21,539 bases of DNA from Isoetes engelmannii (lineage: Eukaryota; Streptophyta; Lycopodiopsida; Isoetales; Isoetaceae): positions 1-21,539 of the forward strand of contig JAANSK020267715.1 of assembly GCA_011763485.2 (NCBI GenBank), given 5' to 3'. How positions within the stretch are numbered: the first letter of the stretch is position 1; every line of letters begins with the position of its first letter. A model generated the notes under the pieces. That model was not told the DNA's origin, did no database searches, and saw nothing but the letters and a program-made list of their open reading frames with translations. Position numbers and translations under genes: made by a program. Shown here piece by piece: positions 7,253-17,210 of this stretch.

Positions 7253-10200
7253 TCACCGACGACTTTTCTTGTTCTTCCTTTGAGAAGCCTGAGAAGCAGA
7301 ACTTTTCCCTTCGGAAACAGCTTTTGATGAAGAAGATGTACTCGCTTGCTTGGGTCCATTGGCTACTGGTTCTTTGGCAACTGCTCCTTGAGAACCTTTC
7401 AACTGCGCTCTTTTGTCTTTCCTTTTTGGCTTAAAAGATGATCTTTCCCGTTTTGGAAGCCATCTCTCTGGATCGGGTGGAGGCCCAGGGTTTGCAGGGT
7501 CAAAACCCTTAGGATACCGAGGTTTCTTTTTCCGTTTCCTCTTGTTCTTTCCCTTATCAGAAATTTCCATTACTAGCTCATCTTTAGAAGTCGTTTGAAT
7601 GGACCCAGAACTCAGACCCGTTTGTTCTAATTTCTCAACATTCAAAGCAGATAGTCCAGGGACAGGTGGCAGCTGCTTTTCATACGCTTCTGCTCTTGTA
7701 ATATCCGTCCCTGCTGTGCTCAAAATAAGCCCATTCAAGGCTTCCAATTTTGTCCTCGGGTTCTCTGTATTCGTCAGGCGTTCAAATAGATTAGCGGCAT
7801 CCTTATAATTCTTATGTTTCAATTTATACTGAGCTGCCTTTTGTGTCAATAAATCCCGTGTGGCAAAGTCCTCACCCATGTGATTCGACCACCAATCTAC
7901 AGCATCATCTAGAACCGCCTCTGCTCCTTTACTGTCTCCCCCTTTATCTTTCAACGCCACAATTGTCATAATCATGCCTGGTTTGTATTGGAACTCACTG
8001 ATTCTTTGAAGGCACTCCGCTGCCCGTCTGTGTCTCCCTACACACGCTGTCACCTGTGCTTGCATAAATTTCACCTCTGTTGAACATCCGGAATATTCAT
8101 TCACATGCTTCTGTAGCAGCTCTTCTGCCTTGTTCAATTTTCCATCTTTGCAAAGCAAAGATGCATGCAACAATATTGGGAGGTTGCTGTCTGTGAGTCT
8201 ATCAACCAAGGTTGGTATAAGGTCAAAAGCCTGTAAATAAATGTGACCAGCGCCATGATTCAAATGCTTAAAGTTCTATAGAATCTGGAGATTGTAATTT
8301 CACTTACCTGGTGCCATTTATTAGAGCTCAAAACCAGCAAAAAGTAGTTGAAAAGAATAGCATCCTTTTGCTTCACAGAAAGTTTTTGTTTCAAGGTCTC
8401 TGAAAATTGCATATCATTCTTTTCAAGCAATTTCTCAAATTTTTTTAATGAATCTGACAAATCCTTTGTGCCCCTAATTGCTGCAAGGTTATTTGATGCC
8501 ACAGCCATAGACGGGAGATCCGTAATTTTCTTCTCTACCAAATCCTTGTATCTTTCCAATGCTTCAGGAGCGTAGCCTTGGATCTGCATAAGATCTCGTG
8601 GAATTAATTAGGAGCCCTATGAAAGAAACAAAAACCCTGTAACTTGCATGTGAACTTCTATGACAAGACAACTAGCTTGTGAGTAAAAGAACAGACACCC
8701 TTTGCATCGATTAGTATGAATTCAAAATGAACTTGACAAGTGAACATGGCTCCATAATGCAAATAAAAACAACGTTTCGATGTTCTCTTTCCAGATTGTG
8801 ACACAATTTCAAATTGAACTGCAACTTACAAGACCGATAAGAATGTCTTTAAAGACAAGAATGGCTTGTTTTCATATTGATTCAACCAAATCGGTGTCAC
8901 GAATAAGGCATTTGAGCAGAATCATATGTAATGTTAACATGGACAAAACTACTTTGTCAATCCTCATTTACGAAGATCCTCATTTGAACAGGTACAACCA
9001 TCATTACTATGGGTAATGCTAAGATGAGTAAGCAATTTCTACCCTTGCCTTTGACCAAAATTTTGGGAAACATTTTTTAATATGAGGCTGATTCTTCTTC
9101 ATGCTCATAAATACTGCCTTATGGATACTGGAGCTTATAAAGCACTTAACAGTACACATAACAGTACACATCTGTACAACCATCATTACTGTGAGTAATG
9201 TGTGACAGACAGTCAGAGAACGTTAGGAGTTTGACAGTTCAGCTGATTCTAAGGTACAGTTTTCACTGATGTCTTCCATATTCCAGGGTACCTATTGTCA
9301 GTCTCACAGTTTGACAAAGAGAGCAAGTCAGTTTTACGTAGTGGAGGTCAGATGTATCTAAATGAAGTCCTTCTGAATTTTCCAAATTCAATTCCCATGG
9401 ACTGACGACAACTATGCATATGAACAAAGCTTTCTTGCTGCGGAAACATGGCAAACATGACTTGGTCATGTTGCGGAAAAAGCAATTGAGTTTTGTTTCA
9501 GAATACAACATTGCAGTTTAAATTCTTGAATGGAGCTTGTCATAACAGGCCTAAGCACTTACTACAAATCTAGTTAAACTATTTGTTATATGACAATGGA
9601 GCGACAAGGTTGATGGCCATAGTAGCTATATCTGGTCTTTTCCACTAAAAACCAAGGATCAGATACTGCCAAAGCAAAATGAAGGAGCAAATGCAGAATA
9701 GACACAAGACCTTCAGTAGCAAAGACCAAAGTCAATTTCATTTTCAATAATTTATTTGAATACTTCCTGAGAACTTGCCAGATTATAGAGGTTCTGTTTC
9801 ACAACCGACTGTTGCTTGCTAGCACTATCATCACTGCTCTTCCTGTAGCCATTCCAGCTGCAGGTCCAAAGACTTCAGTGTAATGCAAACTATGCTTGTG
9901 TGCCCAAGCTTTAGCCACCACCAGCCTGGATACAATATCATCATCTGAATGAGATTTTGTAGGACTAGGACTTGCCCATTTCCTACAATATTAACTCCTG
10001 TTCTTGGGACAGTCTCCCATGTTTTAGTGCTGCAAGAGCATATTGTATTCCTCCTCAGTGCCTATGCTTTACTGCACTGCATAAGTTTGGGGAGCCACAT
10101 CCTTTTACGCTTTGGCTAGATGTCTAACATGAGGCAGTGACTGAATTCTAGCAGATTAGCAGATCTTCTGGGGATATTGACTTAAGGCAAACTACCAACG

Positions 10201-12307
10201 TTATGCAGAGGAGGCGGCAGACATTGATTGTTCCCTCTGCTGATAGTGTGTAATGGCTCCTCTCTTACATATCTGCCAAAGATCAGAGTCTTCTACCTGG
10301 ATCATTGAGGCCTGAGCCGCCTAAGATCTCGTTAGGCACTGATGCACCTTGCTACTTCTGCAGTTAGATTTAAAGTCTATATTGAATGGTTACCTTCAGG
10401 AGCAGATATATATGGAACAGCCAAATAGGCTTTGTCAGACAGGCTGGTTTGCAAGCTTAATGGGAGGCTCAAGCAAGCACCAAGGTGTTGGCATATCAAG
10501 ATCAACAAGTTTCCGTCTTCACAGGGATTTAATGAAGACTTACTACAAACAAAAGGACTAACATACGCATCATAGTAGTCTTGTTGATGACTGATTCGTT
10601 AAAACAGGTCGACGAAAGTTTAAGAACTTTGAAATGCCAAATTAATAGCTGCTAATTACTGTTAGGTTAGAGATGTGGCACCAACTTAATGGTATTCACC
10701 CTATACAGTCCAAATATCAATGTTATGGTATAAGTGAATCTAATACCTGCTTAACATATGCAAGCTGCACAGACACTGGAGCAAGTTCATCATCAACTTC
10801 GTCCCTACTATAATCGTCTTCTAGCAATGCCTCCTCCCCAATTCTGTAAAAACAGTTTCATCTATAGAATCAATGTTGTCAACAGATTAAAACTAGAAAT
10901 GAGTAAAATAGTACAACTTTTTATGGGGCTAATTTATTGCATCAATATTCTCAATAAATACAAGAAAATACAATGTTTATGTACTTATTATATCAGGTCT
11001 CTAAAAACAAGTAATAACTTCCTATTTGGGGGGCAAAAAGGGCAAAAGATTCTTGCTTACATACAACCTAATGAAAGCGGTAGCCAGGCAGCAAAGCGGA
11101 ACAAACTGTCATAGGCAATGTTGTGGGAACATTTGACTATTGTTCATATCACAAATTGAATGGTTGGCTAGCTTTACCATTTTCAATGAAAGTGCACCGA
11201 TTTTTCGTACCTGTAAGCAATCAAAAGGTAATCTTCTGCTTTTTTTAAATCCCCTGCATCTATCAATGCACATGCAGCATTGTATGCTATTTCGAAACTG
11301 GTTTGTGGTGTGAGCTTCATGTCATCCATAAGCCTAAGTACTTCATTTGACCTTTCTCCAGATACATATGCAGCGAGCAGATTAGTTTTAACTTCTGAGT
11401 AAATTTTGAATTTCTCTGAGAGTTTTTTATAGCTGCTGATTGCCAAATCAGGTGCCCCTTTTCGGTACAATATTTGGGCCTCCAGTTGTAAAATGATTTC
11501 ACTCGGATCTTTTCCTTTCAAAATATCAAGAGCTTCAACCAGCATATTCTTCCGATACAAGCAATATGCCTAAGTATAGAGCAGATTAAACTGTTAACTG
11601 GTGAACAAATATGTACATGATTTAAATAAGCAAGGGATCTACCATCCTTCATAACTTTTAGCACCCCCACAAAGACTAGATATATGGCTACATGTCATTA
11701 ACATTGCAAAAATGGAGCTAGCAATACATGGCCTGATGGCCATGAATACACAATATATTTTGTAAAGATGTCAAATCTACATGCCCATGCTATGAATTGC
11801 ATCTACAAAATATTCATCAGAGATAAGTCACGTCCTTGTGTCAATTCTTTGATTATGTCAAACTTTAAGGAAACGCCAAGAAAGGCCATCTCACCTTCTC
11901 AAAGCTCAAGTCTCCAACTGAACTAGGTACTGACTCTATAACATTTAATGCATCATCAATGGCGCCATCCTGAATCAAGGCAACCACCTTGCATCGTACA
12001 GCATCAGGATCATCTGGAGCAATTTCTAAAACTGCACAATGTTTCCATCAAGGTGAACAAAGAAGATATGGAAGAAAACAAGCACAAGATACTATGAGAA
12101 ACGCGAAGAAAGGATACTCTGATCGGCGGTCTTGACAACCTGCTTGTATTTACTATCCTTTGCATGCTTGTTTAATGCGGAAAGAAGATCTTCAATTGAA
12201 GGTCCTGATCCAGAAGCTGCAATGTCTGCCGGAACTTGGGCCTCAGCTCCCGCAGGAGCGGAGGGAGCCTCCTGCTGCGGGGGAGGCGGGTGCTTAAGCT
12301 TCGCCAT
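7253..12307 (-). CDS. SRP72: Signal recognition particle subunit SRP72, six exons
   Basis: SRP72 with SRP68 binds 7S RNA in the SRP, which targets secretory ribosomes to the ER. Coding exons: 12307-12118, 12025-11895, 11569-11211, 10843-10747, 8583-8308 and 8230-7253. All introns are GT-AG and phases fit, giving 676 residues, close to the family's usual length. Residues 1-36 are Pro/Ala-rich. TPR-like helical repeats follow (IEDLLSALNKHAKDSKYKQ, LSFEKAYCLYRKNMLVEA, LEAQILYRKGAPDLAISSYK, ELAPVSVQLAYVKQ, NNLAAIRGTKDLSDSLKKFE). A basic RNA-binding segment covers about 580-620 (KNKRKRKKKPRYPKGFDP, then DPERWLPKRERSS), the SRP72 hallmark. The tail to 676 is Ser/Lys-rich. Intron 4 is 2163 bp and carries Copia debris; the others are 92, 325, 367 and 77 bp. 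The gene looks intact and functional. Confidence 0.96.
8992..9018. repeat. 27-bp hairpin repeat, copy 1
   Basis: Contains CATTAC, a 5-base loop TATGG, then GTAATG. It is repeated at 9174-9200 with only two changes, both in the loop. Confidence 0.6.
9174..9200. repeat. 27-bp hairpin repeat, copy 2
   Basis: Same sequence as 8992-9018, but with loop TGTGA. The 6-bp arms CATTAC and GTAATG are unchanged. Confidence 0.6.
9799..9931 (-). pseudogene. Ty1/Copia reverse-transcriptase fragment (N-terminal part)
   Basis: On the minus strand the frame reads RLVVAKAWAHKHSLHYTEVF and then GPAAGMATGRAVMIVLAS. This matches the Copia RT entry region of the type ARLVAKG...DY.E.F.PVA...T.R. A TGA ends the frame directly after. 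It lies inside SRP72 intron 4, in the same orientation as the gene. The next part of the domain is found on the opposite strand at 10349. Confidence 0.75.
10349..10655 (+). pseudogene. Ty1/Copia reverse-transcriptase fragment (middle part)
   Basis: On the plus strand LLQLDLKSILNGYLQEQIYM is the Copia block around the first catalytic Asp. After a frameshift near 10440 it continues as VCKLNGRLKQAPRCWHIKI and NKFPSSQGF, with the usual LYG lost. A further shift leads to IIVVLLMTDSL near 10571, where the YVDD active site should be; it is destroyed. It is antisense to SRP72 and lies within its intron 4. Confidence 0.85.
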
Positions 12308-12432
12308 AGCTGGGTTCGAAAGGTGTGCCCTCGTTGAATTAAGAGCTTCGATGTCTCAAAATTCCTTCCAACGTCTCGAATTAAGTGTGCCAAATCCCTA
12401 TCAAGCTTTTGTTTAGGTTGTTCGTTAGGCAT
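12118..12432 (-). promoter_or_regulatory. Possible SRP72 5' leader with overlapping upstream ORF
   Basis: An out-of-frame ATG at 12432 opens a frame (starts MPNEQPKQKLDRDLAHLIRD) that runs through the SRP72 start at 12307 and ends only at 12172. If transcription starts upstream of 12432, this frame would compete with SRP72 initiation. The transcription start is not visible from sequence. Confidence 0.3.
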
Positions 12433-12454
12433 ATTCTGTTGTATATTCTAAAGG

Positions 12455-12514
12455 AAGGGCAAGGGGAATTTCCTATGGGCATCGAAGGCCAAGGGGGATT
12501 TCCTACGGGCATCA
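12455..12514. repeat. 30-bp tandem repeat upstream of SRP72
   Basis: Two abutting 30-bp units, 12455-12484 and 12485-12514, are identical at 26 positions. The core is AAGGG(G/A)ATTTCCTA. They lie about 150-200 bp upstream of the SRP72 start codon, so they may be promoter sequence; no known motif is assigned. Confidence 0.75.
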
Positions 12515-13562
12515 AACTTGGAGGGTTCCGTTGATACCTACACCGACATATTCAGGTTTCAGACCTCGACAGAAAGTAATCATCCCTATCACTTGGCGCT
12601 CAGGTCTTACACTCTTGATCTATGGGTTGAGATTCTTTTCTCCTGTATCAGCTGGTCAGATTTGCAGAAAAGTACCTTTAGGTCTACTAATCCATGGGAG
12701 CTGACATTCCTCCAGATGAGCATTTAGGTCTCAGGCTCTATAGGAAACCCCTCTAAGATCATAGAAAATTATATCTGGTTGTGCCAGATTGATCTTTTCC
12801 TTACGCGTTACTTGCTTGAGGGCAAAATTGCATCTCCCTGCACACGTGTAATGTGTTATATATGCATATTTTTCAATTTCAATGTAGGGCGAGATGCATA
12901 GTTCAAATTTTGGGAAAATGTTGCTTTCTATGCAAAAGATTCTTCTATAGTCTGGCAGAGTTTTAAAAATACACGGTTTACCATAATGAAGATGTATTTG
13001 GGTTACGACATAATTGCTTGGAGCATTGCAGATCCTCATTCATATGAAAGGAAAACAATGTCGGATCTGACAGCCTATCAAAACATTTGATACCAAATGA
13101 AGCAAAAATCAATCATTTCAGAAGAGAAATTCCAGGCAATCCAGGCTAATCTGTATAAGCTGGGAAGAGAGCCAAGAACATCATCATGGCTCCTCAGAAG
13201 GAACCTCAAGGGGAGGAACGGGAGGGCATGTTGTTCTTGACAGTGCCACCTCCATGAAAAAAGACCATGATGATTTAGTGGCATTATAAACACATGGTCA
13301 GGCAGTAGTGCGGAAAGCAACATCAAAAGGGAAAGCGCATGAGGGGCCAAAGACGGGTAAAACACTTCGGTATTACGTGGCAGCATTAACCCAAGGGTAG
13401 ATAACAGTTTTTCATAGGGATTTCAGTCCAAGAGGCGAGGAAACATTGGCATTGCTAAATGCATTAACAGGCTGCGCATCTGTTAAGGAATATCCTCTAT
13501 TCCATATTTTGACAGATCGGCATGTTAAAATGGTATACCACATAATTGGAGGTTTCAAGCTA
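12515..13562. other. Intergenic stretch, no recognised gene
   Basis: I see no family motif in either strand. Minus-strand frames at 12731-13039 and 13078-13386 are open but have no recognisable content. A plus-strand frame at 13446-13676 reads fairly naturally but is unassigned. Confidence 0.5.
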
Positions 13563-14400
13563 GAAGGTAATGCAGTGCCAAACAATAAACACCTTGATGA
13601 TAGACGTCAGGATCAGAAGACTGCATGGCATAGCTGGAAAAATGTTGAAGTGCCAGCATGGTTGTCTCGAGAGTAGCCCAGCCGGGCAGATTGAGAGTAT
13701 AGACCCAGTTTTGACCTGCTCCAAGTTTTTTTCAGACGCCCACAGCTGCCATCGAACAAAACGAGGGTGAATATGGGATCCCCCCGTATTTCCACTGGAA
13801 TGTCCAACCAGACGGCATGAACATCCATGTGCATGATGAAGGACTCCCGCCAATAGCTATCCGTGATCCAATAAAGGATTTGCACCTAGAGGCATATAGC
13901 GGATCACCTTGACATTTGTCCGTGCCTGAAGGATGGATAGTCTCAACTTATTGATGTCGGACATCTCCGTGAGATTGTACTTCTTGCACATATGTTGCCA
14001 CGGGGGAGTGGGTCAAGACCTTGAACTGGGAGATAACTAGTTAGCCCACTGAGGAGCTTGTGCAATTTCTTGTAGCTGCAAGTAGGCCTTGCATTGGTAT
14101 GTGGACCATGTCGAGCTCGCAGTCATTTGCTAGTGTACTTGCATAGTCCCGGGTCATTGGTATCCACTCCTATAGAAGGTTCCATAATCTGTTCCGTGCG
14201 AGCTGGAAGACTTCATCCTTGTAGGATGTTTTCAAGAAGGGATTTGCTGGACGAAAGAGAAAATCCTGCGGAACCTCAATTGCTCATAAGCAGTCTTCCA
14301 GGCGTTGTAAGTGCCGAGGTGGTCCTTGATAACAAAATGCTGATTCAATCTGTTCCAGTAAATGTATGTCATGGACTGTACAGTTTACAAATAAAGAATG
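13563..14400 (-). pseudogene. Decayed coding sequence of unknown family
   Basis: Successive minus-strand pieces read like ordinary protein but sit in shifting frames. They include YIYWNRLNQHFVIKDHLGTY and AWKTAYEQLRFRRIFSFVQQ (about 14360-14240), DEVFQLARNRLWNLL then EWIPMTRDYASTLANDCELD (14200-14100), CKKYNLTEMSDINKLRLSIL then QARTNVKVIRYM (about 13990-13890), and SYWRESFIMHMDVHAVWLDI (13860-13800). Stops and frameshifts separate them. The order continues from the coiled-coil frame upstream, so they may be the C-terminal part of the same former gene. I do not recognise the family; it could be a retroelement gag or a host gene relic. Confidence 0.4.
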
Positions 14401-14419
14401 CCCGGGTGATCTAATTGAA

Positions 14420-15394
14420 TCAATTTATAATGGACCATTGTACAAAACAATGCATGTTGCCTAGTGGTGAATTGACGCCAATATTGAACAAGTAAGGCCA
14501 TGGAGATGGGATCTTCGACTGCTCCTCCCAATTGTATCCATGGGCTTCATAAGGATGGTTGGCAAAGGACAGTGTGCATCTTATAGTTGGTGTCTGGAGG
14601 CAGGAGTGGGAGTTGACTATAAAAGAGTAAAAGTTTGTATTTTTTTGCTCCAACTTCGTGTTTATGCTCCCATATTCCTCCACTATCTTCTGCTTCCCCT
14701 TCAAGTCTACCTGAAGCGTACGGATCTTATCCTTGGTATTTATGCAGAGAGCAGCGTGTTTGGCCTAAATATCCTCATGGATGGCCTTTCGTACTGTGTC
14801 CACGGGGGCATTCTCTTGAAGGGACTTCTGAAGTTCATCCATTTTGGCCTGAGACGCAGCTAGTTGCTTTGCAGCTTCTGCCAGGGAGGAGTTCCGCTCG
14901 GCAAGCTGCGATTGAAAACTAGCCACTTTCGTGGTCAATTGATCTTCAAGGGCAGTCACGTAGGCGGACTCTTGCTGCACTGTTTCTCGGTATAATTTCA
15001 GCTGCCCTTTGTAGCACTGCGTATCCACCAAGAGCTTTGCAGTAATCTCGTGAAGCTAAGTCTGCAATTGCACAATTTGACTCTGTAGAGGGGCTTGATC
15101 ACTTTTCTCTTTTCTTGCCTCTTCCTTTGTTGTAGTCTTCTGTTCCTGTACTACCAGAAGCTGCCATTTGGACTTGGACAAATCGTCTTGAAGCTTATGG
15201 AGCAGGGCATCTTGCAACGTCCGCCCAGTCTTAATATTGTGGAGCGTGGTTTTGAGCTACCTTGCCTCTTCTGTTAGGTGCTCAAGTTCTTGTGCATTGA
15301 GCTCCACTTCCTGGTTCTTGAGCAGTTGCATGCCCCATTGTTGTTCAAGCCTTTGGAACCATGAACTGCTTTGTTGAAATAACTGGTAGCACAT
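14420..15394 (-). pseudogene. Coiled-coil protein frame with three amber stops
   Basis: From an ATG at 15394 one frame of 325 codons runs to a stop at 14420, interrupted only by three TAG codons at 15257-15259, 15056-15058 and 14765-14767 (codons 46, 113 and 210). The translated chain is rich in Gln, Leu, Glu, Lys and Ala with heptad-like spacing, for example FQRLEQQWGMQLLKNQEVEL, QLKLYRETVQQESAYVTALE and EAAKQLAASQAKMDELQKSL, up to about residue 250. The last 70 residues are not coiled coil. Each TAG sits where Gln would fit the heptads, so CAG to TAG changes are likely. A TATA box lies 59 nt upstream of the ATG. The family is unknown: a retroelement structural protein and a decayed host gene are both possible. 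Confidence 0.6.
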
Positions 15395-15452
15395 TGACCT
15401 GATGTGGGAAGGGGTGCAAGAACAGAGTGCGGAACAAAAACCCTAAGTGTCG

Positions 15453-15460
15453 TATTTATA
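15453..15460 (-). promoter_or_regulatory. TATA box upstream of the coiled-coil frame
   Basis: TATAAATA in the context CTCATATAAATACGACAC on the minus strand, 59 nt before the ATG at 15394. With a start site about 30 nt downstream this leaves a short leader. It could equally be the TATA box of an LTR. Confidence 0.55.
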
Positions 15461-15664
15461 TGAGGCGAAGGGGCGCATTGATGATGGACGTCTGTCTGTG
15501 CGAATGTTGAGGTTGCGAACAGGGCGAACAGTGGTTGGTGACACGTCAAAAAGAAGTGATGATGAAAAGTAATGGTGAGCTGAGGTGGGTGAAGTGACGA
15601 AAAACGAATTTATGATGGGAAAAGAAAAGGGTGAGGTGGCAATGGTGACATCAGCGACAAGTTG

Positions 15665-16050
15665 GAGATGAAAAATTCGTATATAAAAAATCGTGTAAAC
15701 ATCCGTGTCGCAAATTGAGTAGCATATCCATGTGTAAAATCGTGGCCAAAATCGATGCAGAAAATCATATGTGAAGAAAATCGTGTAACGTGCCGTGAAA
15801 AAAATCGTGTATGTATGCGTGGTGAAAATCGTGGACAAAATCGTGTGAAAATCCGTGGAGGAAAGTGGGGATGAAAAATCGTGGGTGATATTATGTGTGA
15901 AAAGTTGTGGATGAATTCATGGAAGAAAAATCGTGCATGAATTCGTGGAGCTTTCCGTGGGTGAGAGTGTGGAAGAAAAATCATTTGTGAGTTCGTGGAG
16001 TATTTTTTGGATGAAATCATGGATGATATCGTGCATGAATCGTGGGATTT
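15665..16050. repeat. Degenerate minisatellite, 12-15-bp units
   Basis: On the plus strand GAAAAATCGTG, AAAATCGTGGA and GAATTCGTGGA-like units recur for nearly 400 bp with irregular spacing, interleaved with ATCCGTG variants. Minus-strand translation gives repeats such as PRIHARFF, TRFCPRFSPRIHTRFFS and similar. This explains the long minus-strand open frames here, which I do not treat as genes. Confidence 0.8.
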
Positions 16051-16227
16051 TTTGTTCTGAATTCGTGGTGCAGTGATGAGTGAAACTGTGAAAATTTGCG
16101 TGTAACAACTCATGTAACAAGCCGTAATCAAGATAGGAACTGAAAAAACTTATTCTATACAACCTCTATAGCAGAACATAACCAAAAGAATATGTACAAA
16201 AAAAATTTGGTAGCACTAAGCAGGTAT

Positions 16228-16915
16228 TTATGGGGGATCATAAAAGTGATCAGCGTAAGTTGATGGAGGGAATGGAGTGTCTGTGAAGATGACTGATGAT
16301 GATGAAGGAGCGGAAGTAGTGGGATATGAAACAGATGGATTAGGATGAGGTAGAGATGAAGGGTGGTATAAGCGGAGTTGGAATCCATTGACATGGGATG
16401 GGATGGGTATGCCATCCAATTCTTGTAGTTGATAAACACCCGGATGCGGGTTTGCTATAATTTGAAATGAACCAAGCCAACTTTAAGTTGCCCGGGTGAA
16501 CCCGATACCTTGAATCAAATAGAAGAACAATATCTGCAATGTGGAATAGCTTCTTGTGCAATTTCTGATCATGTTATTTCTTTCGTTATCTTTTCCCAGC
16601 CAGAACACAAAAACACGCATCCTATCAAACTTTATCCAGCTGTTGCAATTGATACACCCGTTCAACCAAAGCAGCAGAATGATTTTTGGTCGTTGCAAGC
16701 AGGAACTGAAGGACTGACAGTTGGAACTGAAAAGGAAGTATTGCTTCTTGCCCCTATTCTAGCTTGAAAGGGGTTTGATTGGTTGCAACGTTATAGGTGG
16801 TATTGTAGGCCCACAACACCATTGGTAGCTTGTCCTGCCAATCTGTTCTTGAGGGATCACAGATCTTCTTGAGCATGTGAATCAAGATTTTGGCGATGGT
16901 GCGGGTGTAATAGTA
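16228..16915 (-). pseudogene. Ty3/Gypsy integrase, core end and C-terminal domain (broken)
   Basis: On the minus strand KILIHMLKKICDPSRTDWQD and KLPMVLWAYNTTYNVATNQT then PFKLE match the end of the Gypsy integrase core. GQEAILPFQFQLS follows after a TAG at 16754-16756. In the same frame, with further stops, come HKKLFHIADIVLLFDSRY and RVHPGNLKLAWF. After a frameshift near 16470 comes GVYQLQELDGIPIPSHVNGF with QLRLYHP, the typical C-terminal module. A Pro/Ser-rich tail ends at 16228. Reverse transcriptase and the catalytic DDE residues of integrase are not present. Confidence 0.87.
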
Positions 16916-16929
16916 GGATAAACATGAGT

Positions 16930-17090
16930 TTAAACAAGGAATGGTGTAGGTCTGGAAAGTGGAGAAGAAGATGCAGTCTGAGCTTTAACTGATTGTGGGG
17001 CAGAGTTTTGCTGATCCAGGCGACGTACATAACGTTCCACTCTGGCAGACGCTTGTTGCAGAACTTAGTAGGGAATTCCATGAGATAACC
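16930..17090 (-). pseudogene. Possible retroelement gag tail
   Basis: Just upstream of the integrase piece the minus strand reads QASARVERYVRRLDQQNSAP followed by a Ser/Thr/Pro-rich stretch and a stop. This resembles the C-terminal end of a Ty3/Gypsy gag and, if correct, means gag is joined to integrase by a large internal deletion. Short motif evidence only. Confidence 0.35.
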
Positions 17091-17210
17091 CTACTCAATA
17101 TTGTATTCGTACATATGTTTTGCATGGGCAAAGTACCTTCCTGGTCTTGTTTATGAAAAGCATAGCCATGCTCCATGGCAATGATCCATTTGGATTCATG
17201 CAAGTACATT

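Larger units (their letters stand above)
8584..9798. other. SRP72 intron 4, 3' half, mostly featureless
   Basis: Intronic, A/T-rich sequence with no coding similarity. The short open frames at 8780-9016 (+) and 9263-9511 (-) have no recognisable motifs. It holds a pair of 27-bp hairpin repeats and a small tandem ACAGTACACATA duplication around 9149-9171. Confidence 0.55.

Noticed and set aside
7132-7808. Plus-strand frames of 100, 61 and 69 codons
   Set aside because: Antisense of the last SRP72 exon.
10021-10140. Minus-strand string resembling the Copia RNase H motif (TEEEY)
   Set aside because: Too short, in the wrong order relative to the reverse-transcriptase piece, and interrupted by stops.
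10758-11114. Plus-strand 118-codon frame
   Set aside because: Overlaps SRP72 exon 4 in antisense and then runs through intron 3; no motifs.
13446-13676. Plus-strand 76-codon frame with natural-looking composition
   Set aside because: Short, unmatched, and overlapped by decayed minus-strand coding pieces; not enough to call a gene.
15443-16162. Long minus-strand frames (131, 173 and 81 codons)
   Set aside because: Their His/Phe/Arg-rich repeats are explained by the AATCGTG minisatellite.
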